Source of the DNA: Kribbella catacumbae DSM 19601
GTDB taxonomy: Bacteria; Actinomycetota; Actinomycetes; Propionibacteriales; Kribbellaceae
Direction of reading: 5' to 3'
DNA length: 64,000 nucleotides
Assembly: GCF_000372465.1 (NCBI RefSeq)
Contig: NZ_AQUZ01000047.1
Location: forward strand, 1-64,000
This document shows, piece by piece, positions 7,747 to 14,625 of this stretch (positions are counted from its first letter, which is position 1; every line of letters begins with the position of its first letter). The notes under the pieces were generated by a model. It had not been told where the DNA came from. It worked only from the letters and a program-made list of their open reading frames with translations, and did not search any database. Made by a program: the position numbers and the translations under genes.

Positions 7747-8421
7747 TCAGTTGCTGGGTTTGACGATGCCGGTTTCGTAGCCGAGGACCACCAGGGCGAC
7801 GCGGTCGCGGAGGCCGGTCTTGGCCAGGATGCGGCCGATGTGGGTCTTGACCGTTGCCTCGGACAACGTGAAGAGCTGGGCGATCTCGGTGTTCGACAGG
7901 CCGCGCGCGACCTCGACCAGGACCTCGCGTTCGCGGGCGGTCAGGTCGCCCAGGTCGGGACGCTCGTGCTCCCCGTCCGGCAGCGAACCGGCGAAGTGCT
8001 CGAGCAGCCGGCGCGTCGTACTGGGGGAGACGACGGCGTCACCGGAGTGCACCTGGCGGATCGCCGAGAGCAGGTCGGCCGGTGGCGTGTTCTTGAGCAG
8101 GAAGCCGGCCGCGCCGGCCTTGATCGCGGCGAACGCGTACTCGTCCAGATCGAACGTCGTCAGCACGATCACTCTGGGGGCCTCCGGCAACGACTGGAGC
8201 TGCCGGGTCGCCTCGACGCCGTCCAGTCGCGGCATCCGGACGTCCATCAGGACGACGTCGCTGCCGGTCACCTGGAGTTTCTCCAGCGCTTCGCCGCCGT
8301 CACCGGCCTGGCCGACCACCCGCATGTCCGGCTGGGAGTCCACCAGCATGGTGAATCCCGCCCGTACCAGCTCCTGGTCGTCGACCAGGAACACCCGGAT
8401 CACGTTGTCGTCGTCGGTCAC
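7747..8421 (-). CDS. NarL/LuxR-type response regulator
   Basis: The protein (224 aa) has a receiver domain with acidic pocket D14/D15 and phosphoacceptor D60 (VVLMDVRMP), then a LuxR helix-turn-helix (LTAREREVLVEVARGLSNTEIA ... SEATVKTHIGRIL, split here for length). I start it at the GTG 8419-8421: GGAGGAG lies 7 nt upstream and the GTGA overlaps the kinase stop by 4 bp. The frame is open much further upstream, but that part is the shadow of the kinase gene. It probably controls the neighbouring ABC exporter. Confidence 0.9.
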   Translation of the reverse strand: MTDDDNVIRVFLVDDQELVRAGFTMLVDSQPDMRVVGQAGDGGEALEKLQVTGSDVVLMDVRMPRLDGVEATRQLQSLPEAPRVIVLTTFDLDEYAFAAIKAGAAGFLLKNTPPADLLSAIRQVHSGDAVVSPSTTRRLLEHFAGSLPDGEHERPDLGDLTAREREVLVEVARGLSNTEIAQLFTLSEATVKTHIGRILAKTGLRDRVALVVLGYETGIVKPSN

Positions 8422-9659
8422 TGAGAAACTCCTCCAGCTGGCAGGTTGTACGGCAGCTTGGCGATCACCTCGTAACCACCGCCCGCCTTCGGTCCGGCGT
8501 TCACCGTACCGCCGGAGATGGACGCGCGTTGCCGCATCCCGACCAGACCGTGCCCCGGGTCGTTGCTCGGAGCGACACCGCCACCGCGTCCGTCGTCGGT
8601 GACCACCACGGTCAGCATCTCGCGGCCGAAGTCGAGATGGACGGAGGTCCGCGCGCCCGGCCCGGCGTGTTTCAGCGTGTTGGTCAGCCCCTCCTGCACG
8701 ATCCGGTACGCCGTCAGTCCCAGCAGCGCGGGCAGATCGCGCGGGGTGCCGGTCACCTCGTAGTCCACGGTGAGCCCCGCCTGGCGCACGTTCTCGATCA
8801 GCTCGGGCAGCGACGAGACGCCGGGTTGCGGGCGCGGCTGGTTCGGATCGAGCTCCGGCTGGGCGTCCTGCTTGAGGATGCCGAGCATCTTGCGCATCTC
8901 GTTCAGCGAGGCGCGGCCGGTGTCGCCGATGGTGGCCAGCGCCTTCTTCGCCTGCTCCGGCGACGCGTCCGCGGCGTACAGGCCGCCGTCCGCCTGGACG
9001 ATCATGATGGACAGGCCGTGCGCGACGACGTCGTGGATCTCCCGGGCGATCCGGGTCCGCTCGTTGGAGACGGCGAGCTTGGCCTCCCGATCGCGGTCCC
9101 GCTCGAGCTGGGCGGCGCGCTCCTCCAGTTGTGCGACGTACAGGCCTTTGGTCCGGCGGCGCTCGCCGAAGGCCCAGACGCCGAAGACCATCGCGCCGAG
9201 CGCGACCATCATGGTGATCTGCTGACGCCAGTCGGAGCCGCTGTAGTACCGCGAGGTCGCCATCAGGACGCCGAGGCCGCCGACGCCGAGCGCGATCCGG
9301 CTGTACCTGACCTCGCCGTACACGGAGATCGCATAAAGGGCGACGAGCAGGCCGACGTTTCCGGGCATCAGGTTGACGCCGCCCAGCCACTGCAGGACGG
9401 CGGCGCCGGAGACGGTGAAGAAGACCGCCTCGGGATGGCTGCGGCGCCAGACCAGCGGCGCCAGCATGGCGAGGCCGAGGACGCCCCCGGCACCGGCCTG
9501 AGCGAGTCCGAGCAGCCCGACGAACAGCGTCAGCCCGCCCGCGAACAACAGATCGAACGCCTTGTTGCGTGGGCTGATCTGTCGCCGGGGCGCCAGGATG
9601 CCGGCTATGGTCCCCGTCATGCGGGCCAGATTACGGCGTATTCCGGCCGGATTGGTCAT
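8418..9659 (-). CDS. Sensor histidine kinase, NarX/DesK-like (HisKA_3)
   Basis: This 413-aa protein has about five membrane helices in residues 35-165, a coiled linker (170-200), the dimerisation/phosphoacceptor helix RIAREIHDVVAHGLS with H209, and an HATPase domain (YRIVQEGLTNTLKHA, DDGRGGG, GHGLVGMRQRA). There is no recognisable extracellular sensor domain, which suits intramembrane-sensing kinases paired with ABC exporters. The ATG at 9659 has no clear Shine-Dalgarno; M14 is an alternative start. Confidence 0.88.
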   Translation of the reverse strand: MTNPAGIRRNLARMTGTIAGILAPRRQISPRNKAFDLLFAGGLTLFVGLLGLAQAGAGGVLGLAMLAPLVWRRSHPEAVFFTVSGAAVLQWLGGVNLMPGNVGLLVALYAISVYGEVRYSRIALGVGGLGVLMATSRYYSGSDWRQQITMMVALGAMVFGVWAFGERRRTKGLYVAQLEERAAQLERDRDREAKLAVSNERTRIAREIHDVVAHGLSIMIVQADGGLYAADASPEQAKKALATIGDTGRASLNEMRKMLGILKQDAQPELDPNQPRPQPGVSSLPELIENVRQAGLTVDYEVTGTPRDLPALLGLTAYRIVQEGLTNTLKHAGPGARTSVHLDFGREMLTVVVTDDGRGGGVAPSNDPGHGLVGMRQRASISGGTVNAGPKAGGGYEVIAKLPYNLPAGGVSQ

Positions 9660-9733
9660 GCTGGGGGCGGATGTCGGCGTCCTACTGGGGTCTCATCCAC
9701 CGGCGGCCGCAGCCGCGTACGGCGTGCTGGGGG

Positions 9734-10375
9734 TTACTTGTGCGGGCGGGTGGAGAGGGTCGGCTTCGCCTCGAGGCCGGACAGGCCGTTCCAGGCCAGG
9801 TTGACCAGGTGGGCGGCGACGTCGGGCTTCTTGGGCCGGCGGACGTCGAGCCACCACTGGCCGGTCAGCGCGACCATGCCGACCAGCATCTGCGCGTACA
9901 TCGGGGCGAACTTCGGATCCAGGCCGCGACGCTTGAACTCCTCGGCCAGGATGTGTTCGACCCGGGTGCCGACGTCGCTCAGGATCGAGATGAACGAGCC
10001 GGTGGACGAGCCGACCGGGGAGTCGCGGACCAGGATCCGGAAGCCGTCGGAGGAGTTCTCGATGTAGTCCAGCAGCGCGAGCGCGGCCTGCTCGACCAGC
10101 TCATGGGCGCGGCCGGCCGTCAGGCTCACCGTGACGGTGTCGAGCAGACTGCGGACCTCGCGGTCCACGACCACGGCGTACAGGCCCTCTTTGCCGCCGA
10201 AGTGTTCGTACACGACGGGCTTGGAGACCTCGGCGCGAGCCGCGATCTCCTCGACGGAGGTGCCCTCGTAGCCCTTCTCGGCGAACAGGCCGCGGGCGAT
10301 GACGATGAGCTGCTCGCGTCGCTCGGCACTGGTCATCCGGACCCGGGTGCTGCGGCGCGGCTTGGGATCGGTCAC
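9734..10375 (-). CDS. TetR-family regulator, FasR-like
   Basis: This 213-aa protein has an N-terminal helix-turn-helix (GTSVEEIAARAEVSKPVVYE, about 38-57) followed by HFGGKEGLYAVVVDRE, closely resembling what I recall of mycobacterial FasR (Rv3208), an acyl-CoA-sensing regulator of fatty acid synthase. It is encoded 63 bp downstream of a desaturase on the same strand, consistent with a role in membrane lipid control. It starts at GTG 10373-10375. The gap upstream holds CCGTA-N9-TACGG (10399-10417), possibly an autoregulatory site. Confidence 0.75.
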   Translation of the reverse strand: MTDPKPRRSTRVRMTSAERREQLIVIARGLFAEKGYEGTSVEEIAARAEVSKPVVYEHFGGKEGLYAVVVDREVRSLLDTVTVSLTAGRAHELVEQAALALLDYIENSSDGFRILVRDSPVGSSTGSFISILSDVGTRVEHILAEEFKRRGLDPKFAPMYAQMLVGMVALTGQWWLDVRRPKKPDVAAHLVNLAWNGLSGLEAKPTLSTRPHK

Positions 10376-10438
10376 TTCGAGATCACGTCAACATCATGCC
10401 GTAGTTCGGGGTTACGGAGTGGGAGATTTACGGCCCGC

Positions 10439-11428
10439 TCAGGCTGCCGCTCGGTCGGCGGCGGTCACCCGCCGCGCTTCGAGGCGTTCCTTGACCGGCC
10501 AGCGGACGTCGCTGACCCAGCCCATTTTCTCGAAGAACCACAGGCACCGGGCCGACGTGTCGAGCTGGCCCTTCAGTACTCCGTGCCGCGCGCAGGTCGG
10601 GTCGGAGTGGTGCAGGTTGTGCCACGACTCGCCCTGGCTGAGGATCGCCAGCCACCAGACGTTGCCTGACTTGTCCCGGCTCTTGAACGGCCGCGCGCCG
10701 ATCGTGTGGCAGATCGAGTTGATCGACCAGGTGACGTGGTGCAGCAGCGCGATCCGGACCAGGCTGGCCCAGAAGAAGGCGGTCAGCGCGCCCTCGATCG
10801 ACCAGGACCACAGGCCGCCGATGACGGCCGGCGCGAACAGGGACGCGAGCACGAGGAACGGGAACATCCGGGACACCTTGACGATGTCGCGGTCCTTCAG
10901 CAGATCCGGCGCGTACTGCCGCTGCGGGGTCTGCTCGGTGTCGAACAGCCAGCCGATATGCGCGTGCAGGAACCCCTTGGTCAGGGCGCCGAGGCTGGTG
11001 CCGTACTTCCACGGGCTGTGCGGGTCGCCCTCGCGGTCGGAGAACTTGTGGTGCTTGCGGTGGTCGGCCACCCAGCGGACCACCGGCCCCTCGATCGCGA
11101 GCGAACCGGCGATCGCCAGGGCGTACTTGAGCGGCCGGTTCGGCTTGAACGACTTGTGCGTGAAGTAGCGGTGGAAGCCGATCGAGATGCCGTGCCCGCT
11201 GACCGTGTAGAAGACGATAGCGATCACGATGTCACGCCAGCCGAGGAAGCCGCCCCAGGCGATCGGCACGGCCGCGAGCACCGCGAGGAAGGGAATCCCG
11301 ATGAACAGAGCCAGCGCGACCTGTTCCCACAGACCCTTCCGCTCACTCCCACGCGTTCCGGTCTCGACGTCGAACTCGCCGGCCTGCTGGGCGCGGGTGG
11401 GCACCTCCGGTGCCGCAACTGGAGTCAT
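10439..11428 (-). CDS. Membrane-bound acyl-CoA/fatty acid desaturase (delta-9 type, DesA3-like)
   Basis: This 329-aa integral membrane di-iron enzyme shows the three histidine boxes HRYFTH (86-91), HRKHH (123-127) and WHNLHH (about 268-273), with hydrophobic segments at about 37-58, 66-85, 103-115 and 190-235. The family introduces a double bond in long-chain acyl-CoA. The start follows GAGGGA at 6 nt. A strong palindrome lies upstream and the FasR-like gene downstream, so expression is likely lipid-responsive. An electron donor protein is not seen nearby. Confidence 0.9.
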   Translation of the reverse strand: MTPVAAPEVPTRAQQAGEFDVETGTRGSERKGLWEQVALALFIGIPFLAVLAAVPIAWGGFLGWRDIVIAIVFYTVSGHGISIGFHRYFTHKSFKPNRPLKYALAIAGSLAIEGPVVRWVADHRKHHKFSDREGDPHSPWKYGTSLGALTKGFLHAHIGWLFDTEQTPQRQYAPDLLKDRDIVKVSRMFPFLVLASLFAPAVIGGLWSWSIEGALTAFFWASLVRIALLHHVTWSINSICHTIGARPFKSRDKSGNVWWLAILSQGESWHNLHHSDPTCARHGVLKGQLDTSARCLWFFEKMGWVSDVRWPVKERLEARRVTAADRAAA

Positions 11429-11454
11429 GATGTTCCCTCGGGGTGGAGGACGGC

Positions 11455-11491
11455 TTACCTACGCAACCGTAACCTACGGCCCCGTAGGTAA
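11455..11491. promoter_or_regulatory. TetR-type operator upstream of the desaturase
   Basis: ACCTACGG-CC-CCGTAGGT (11472-11489) is a perfect 8-2-8 palindrome, and a further direct copy TTACCTACG lies at 11455-11463. The outer copy also pairs with CGTAGGTAA (11483-11491). The site is 27-63 bp upstream of the desaturase ATG. The neighbouring FasR-like protein is the candidate ligand-responsive binder. Confidence 0.65.
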
Positions 11492-11549
11492 GGAACCCCT
11501 CGCAAGCCACTTGCCCCCTCATGGCAAACTGTTCCGGCGTACACCGCGA

Positions 11550-11621
11550 TCCCCCGTGGGGTAATCGGCAGCCCGCGAGACTTTGAATCTCGAAGATCTG
11601 GATCGAAACCAGGCGGGGGAG
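11550..11621 (+). tRNA. tRNA-Gln (anticodon TTG)
   Basis: A full cloverleaf folds: acceptor TCCCCCG/CGGGGGA (11550-11556 with 11614-11620), D stem GGG/CCC, anticodon stem CGAGA/TCTCG (11576-11580, 11588-11592) with loop CTTTGAA giving anticodon TTG (11583-11585), and T stem TCTGG/CCAGG with one wobble pair. The discriminator base is G11621 and CCA is not encoded. The T loop reads ATCGAAA, with A rather than T at position 54, which is unusual. Confidence 0.9.
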
Positions 11622-11628
11622 CAACCCG

Positions 11629-11663
11629 AACCCTCAGGTCAGAGCACCTCTGACCTGAGGGTT
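11629..11663. terminator. Bidirectional terminator after tRNA-Gln
   Basis: The arms CCCTCAGGTCAGA (11631-11643) and TCTGACCTGAGGG (11649-11661) pair perfectly over a 5-nt loop, and AA/TT extend the stem to 15 bp. A short TTT follows on the plus strand and AA precedes it, so it can stop the tRNA transcript and the converging minus-strand gene. Confidence 0.85.
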
Positions 11664-11677
11664 TCGTCATGCTCTGG

Positions 11678-11929
11678 TCAGTCGTCGATGTCGCGGAAGG
11701 AGTCGAGGGCTCGTTCTCGGAGCATGTCCAGTTGGACGGTGAGGATGCCGATGACCTCCTCCACGTTCATGCCCTCGGTTTCGCGGAAGGCCCAGCTGGG
11801 GTGGCCTTCGCTGTCCAGGCATTTCACCAGTACTACGCCCTCGAGGGCGGTCCAGCCCGGCAGCAGCGGCGGGACGCGAAACCCGTCGCCGAGGACCTGG
11901 GCGAGAGGCTCTCCGTACTCAGTCGACAT
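11678..11929 (-). CDS. Small hypothetical protein in the SUKH cluster
   Basis: I place the start at the ATG 11927-11929, giving 83 aa beginning MSTEYGEPLAQVLGDGF. The frame is open further and another ATG at 11993-11995, two bases after the SUKH stop, would add 22 residues, but those look less protein-like. The C-terminal half is acidic and helical (MNVEEVIGILTVQLDMLRE). I do not recognise a family. It follows the SUKH gene in the same direction and may be a second small immunity-associated protein. Confidence 0.6.
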   Translation of the reverse strand: MSTEYGEPLAQVLGDGFRVPPLLPGWTALEGVVLVKCLDSEGHPSWAFRETEGMNVEEVIGILTVQLDMLRERALDSFRDIDD

Positions 11930-11997
11930 ACCGGAATTCTCGCAGGAGAAGGCGGCCGCCGTACTGCGTTGCGCTCGCCCGATTCCGGGCCGCATGC

Positions 11998-12765
11998 TCA
12001 GGTAGACATCGACCAGGGGGCGCCGAATGTCACGCCGGTGGTGATGGCTGTCTGGCGGATTCGTTCGCGGAGGTCGGCTGCACGGTCTGGCTGGTAGCGG
12101 AAGTGGGCGTAGACGTTCGACGCCTGCGGGTCCTGGAGGCTGAGGTATCCGCCGATCGCCTTCACGAAGAAGGTGCACTCGTCGTCGCCGGTTTCCACGG
12201 CGTCGTGCAGGCCAAGGGAGCTGATCGCCTCAGCCAACTGGCTGAAGCCGCCACGGCGTCCCTGGCCGTTGGTTGCTTCGGTCGGTCCGGCGAAGGATTC
12301 GAAGTACCGGAAGGGGTGAGGGCGGGTCAGAACCCCGGACTCCTGGAACCACGCGACGACGTCCCAGAGGTCGGTGCCGACGGAGTACGTGTGCTCGTCG
12401 TGCCGGGGCAGCACGTGCAGCCGGCCGGTGCCTGGATGGAAGATGACCTGGTCCCCATCGATGGAGTCCGCGATCGCGATCGACTCCAGGGCGTAGTCCT
12501 TGGTGAGGGTTTCGTCTGGTTCGTTGAAGAACCACACGTCCTGGGTCAACTCGCGGAAGAGTTCCTGCTCAGCTTCGAGCTTGGCCGGTGAGAACACCCG
12601 GAGGATGCCGCTGATCTCGCCGTCGCCCAGCGTGGTCATGAGTTCGCGATACCCGTTGGGCAGCTGCACGCCCAAGGCTGCTTCGGCGGTGCGTACGTCG
12701 TCATCGGTCTGGCGCTTCAGGCCGTGCTGGACGAGATAGAAGCCGCCCCAGTCAGGTTTCGTCAT
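11998..12765 (-). CDS. SMI1/KNR4 (SUKH) domain protein, probable immunity protein
   Basis: This 255-aa cytosolic protein has a SUKH fold at residues 1-150: the pattern of an early W, then EAALGVQLPNGYRELMTTLGDGE, and later DLWDVVAWFQES. SUKH proteins neutralise polymorphic toxins by binding them. The second part (about 165-255) is an extra alpha-beta domain I do not recognise. The start codon overlaps the 3' end of a gene remnant by 14 bp, which is the toxin-then-immunity arrangement expected for such loci. Confidence 0.75.
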   Translation of the reverse strand: MTKPDWGGFYLVQHGLKRQTDDDVRTAEAALGVQLPNGYRELMTTLGDGEISGILRVFSPAKLEAEQELFRELTQDVWFFNEPDETLTKDYALESIAIADSIDGDQVIFHPGTGRLHVLPRHDEHTYSVGTDLWDVVAWFQESGVLTRPHPFRYFESFAGPTEATNGQGRRGGFSQLAEAISSLGLHDAVETGDDECTFFVKAIGGYLSLQDPQASNVYAHFRYQPDRAADLRERIRQTAITTGVTFGAPWSMST

Positions 12766-12850
12766 CCAAGTCCACTCCCGCCTCGATCAGTGCGCACTCA
12801 TCTTCCGCGATCCGCGCGTCGGTCAGGCGGTTGGGGAGGTAGTTGCCCCC
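12752..12850 (-). pseudogene. 3' remnant of a gene upstream of the SUKH gene (toxin tail?)
   Basis: A 32-codon frame reads GGNYLPNRLTDARIAEDE and continues to a TGA inside the SUKH start region. Codon third positions are strongly GC, as in real genes here, and it is closed upstream by a TAA (12851-12853). There is no start codon, so it looks like the surviving tail of a truncated gene. Its position suggests the C-terminus of the cognate toxin; I do not recognise a toxin family. Confidence 0.45.
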
Positions 12851-12922
12851 TTAGCGGGCGAAGATCCTCCTCGGGGTTGGTGAAAATCCTCCCCAGGGCC
12901 GGATAGAGGGAGGTCGGTGGTA

Positions 12923-13153
12923 GTGGCAACTGAGGCTCCGATTCGTATCGAGGTTGATGGGCAGGTCTTCGAAGTACAGGTCAGTCCGGACCTCCCCGGG
13001 CAGTACGACTTCACCTGGTTGTCCGGCCCCAACCCGGGCTATGGGTTCAGTTCGAGGTCCTCGGACGGCTCGGTTCTGAGCACGAGCGACTTCGAGGAGT
13101 CGATCCGGAGCTTCCTCGCTCAGGTCGACCCTGCGACCGGGTACATCGAATAG
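12923..13153 (+). CDS. Small hypothetical protein
   Basis: The 76-aa product reads MATEAPIRIEVDGQVFEVQV... and ends in FLAQVDPATGYIE. Three near GTG codons are possible; the GTG at 12923 is 9 nt from GGGAGG (12908-12913), better spaced than the one at 12917. The predicted content is mostly beta-strand with a terminal helix. No family is recognised; similar short orphan proteins are common beside SUKH genes in actinomycetes. Confidence 0.6.
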   Translation: MATEAPIRIEVDGQVFEVQVSPDLPGQYDFTWLSGPNPGYGFSSRSSDGSVLSTSDFEESIRSFLAQVDPATGYIE

Positions 13154-13161
13154 GCGGTCGG

Positions 13162-13263
13162 TGTCCCGACCGACAGGACATAGTCGGTGAGCGCGCGGAC
13201 TCGCACGCTCAGGTGATGTGCCGTGGGACGGGAATTGCGGACTATGTCCTGTCGGTCGGGACA
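13162..13263. repeat. 102-bp palindromic element, copy 1
   Basis: Arms at 13162-13185 and 13240-13263 are perfect 24-bp inverted repeats (inner part GACAGGACATAGTC). Each arm is itself a TGTCC-N9-GGACA palindrome. The 54-nt centre holds a GAGCG/CGCTC hairpin. A second copy of the same total length is at 37936-38037. No target-site duplication is evident. Confidence 0.75.
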
Positions 13264-13295
13264 GGACTGCCGCGAAGTTGGTGTGGGGGAGGGGC

Positions 13296-14540
13296 GTGCG
13301 TGACGATGTGGGGGTGCGTGGGTGGCGAGGGGTGTTGACGCCGGTGGTGGCGGCGTTGGTGGTGGGGAGCGCGATGTGGTTGGCGGTTACGCCGGCTGCG
13401 AGCACTGTGCGGTTGACCAGCGAGGCGACGCGGGGTGTCACGCTCCAGACCATGCGGCCAAGCCGGACCGGGGATGTGGATCCACGGTTGGCGGCGGCGG
13501 TTGATGCGAGTCTGGCGAGGCGTGGGGTTGCGGTGCGAACCAATAATCTTGGGTTGTTCTTGCAAGAAGTTGCGCCAGCGCTGAGGCCGAAGCAGGCGCA
13601 GCTGTTCCGCAACCTCAAGGCGGTCGGCATGAGCGTGACCTATCGCCGGGCCGAGCCGTGGGAGAGCTACAGCGCGCAGACCAAGACCTTCCGCGTCAGC
13701 ATGCGCTACGTCCTGCACGGCAGCCGCCTCGGACAAGCCGCCACCGACGTCGGCTATACCTATACCTTCCGGCAAGGCCGCCTCGCGATGGTGTCCGACC
13801 GGTATCTCGACAAAGCGATCGGCTCCAACCGCCAGCCCTGGGATTTCGGCCCCATCGCCGTACTGCGAAGAGCCAACGTCGTGGTGATCGTCAACCAGGG
13901 GCAGCTCGCCAGAGCCAAGAGTCTCGCGGACGAGACGGTCGTATCGGCAAGGCGGGTTCGCAAGATCTGGCCCGGACAGCTACAGACAGTCCCGTACGTC
14001 GTTGCGCTGCGCGAGCCGCAGGTCCTGACCGAGATCCCACCGACCCAGCCCGGTGCCGAGCCGGCCCAAATCAGGGCCATGATGAGTCCAAAAATCGGCT
14101 CGATCCAGCCTGCGGGCGGCTGGGTGGTGGTCAGGCAGACCAGGCTGAGCCCGGCCCAGCTGACCCACGCGCTGATGCACCTCCTGCCGGTGAGACTCGG
14201 CGACGGCGCGCCTGGATGGCTGGCTGAGGGCATGGCGCAGTACGCCGGGAACCAGCTGCTCACCGCGGCCCAGCGAGCCAAGCTGCGGGCCGAGATCAGC
14301 AAGCAGCAGCTCACCAGGCTCCCCGCCGACGACGAGTTCCCCAACAGCGCCAGCGACAGCATCAGCTGGCTCGCGGTGGAGCAGTTGATCGCCAAGGTCG
14401 GAGTGAGACCGGTCACTGAGTACTACCGCCAAGTCGCCCGGCGCGGCTACAACGACGCTGCCAGGGACCGTCTGATGCAGGAGTACACCGGCTTCACCCA
14501 GGCGCGGCTGGTGGAGTCCGTGCGAAGGTCGGCGGGTTGA
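13296..14540 (+). CDS. Membrane-anchored protein with a degenerate gluzincin metallopeptidase-like domain
   Basis: I start this 414-aa protein at GTG 13296, right behind GGGGGAGGGG; GTGs at 13308 and 13314 are alternatives. An N-terminal membrane helix (about 8-32) is followed by about 250 residues of extracellular alpha-beta sequence. A C-terminal part then resembles the HExxH...WLxEG core of actinobacterial zinc peptidases: H291-A-L-M-H295 and W308-L-A-E311. The catalytic glutamate of HExxH is alanine here, while both histidines and the third ligand E311 remain. It may therefore bind zinc without hydrolysing peptides. The palindromic repeat lies just upstream. Confidence 0.65.
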   Translation: MRDDVGVRGWRGVLTPVVAALVVGSAMWLAVTPAASTVRLTSEATRGVTLQTMRPSRTGDVDPRLAAAVDASLARRGVAVRTNNLGLFLQEVAPALRPKQAQLFRNLKAVGMSVTYRRAEPWESYSAQTKTFRVSMRYVLHGSRLGQAATDVGYTYTFRQGRLAMVSDRYLDKAIGSNRQPWDFGPIAVLRRANVVVIVNQGQLARAKSLADETVVSARRVRKIWPGQLQTVPYVVALREPQVLTEIPPTQPGAEPAQIRAMMSPKIGSIQPAGGWVVVRQTRLSPAQLTHALMHLLPVRLGDGAPGWLAEGMAQYAGNQLLTAAQRAKLRAEISKQQLTRLPADDEFPNSASDSISWLAVEQLIAKVGVRPVTEYYRQVARRGYNDAARDRLMQEYTGFTQARLVESVRRSAG

Positions 14541-14625
14541 GCCAGTAGGCTTGTGCGGGCACCGTTTCGAGTGTCCTTGACAGTTGTTCCAGCCGAACTC
14601 GCCGGGAACTCGAGGAGACCACCGC

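Noticed and set aside
4235..7780. 1181-codon plus-strand frame
   Set aside because: It lies opposite the permease and ATPase genes and gives low-complexity Arg/Gln/Asp sequence, a typical antisense shadow.
7747..9390. Apparent 547-aa fusion ending in a response regulator
   Set aside because: The part before the GTG at 8421 is out-of-frame kinase sequence; the overlap GTGA and Shine-Dalgarno show the regulator starts there. The same applies to 49411-51303.
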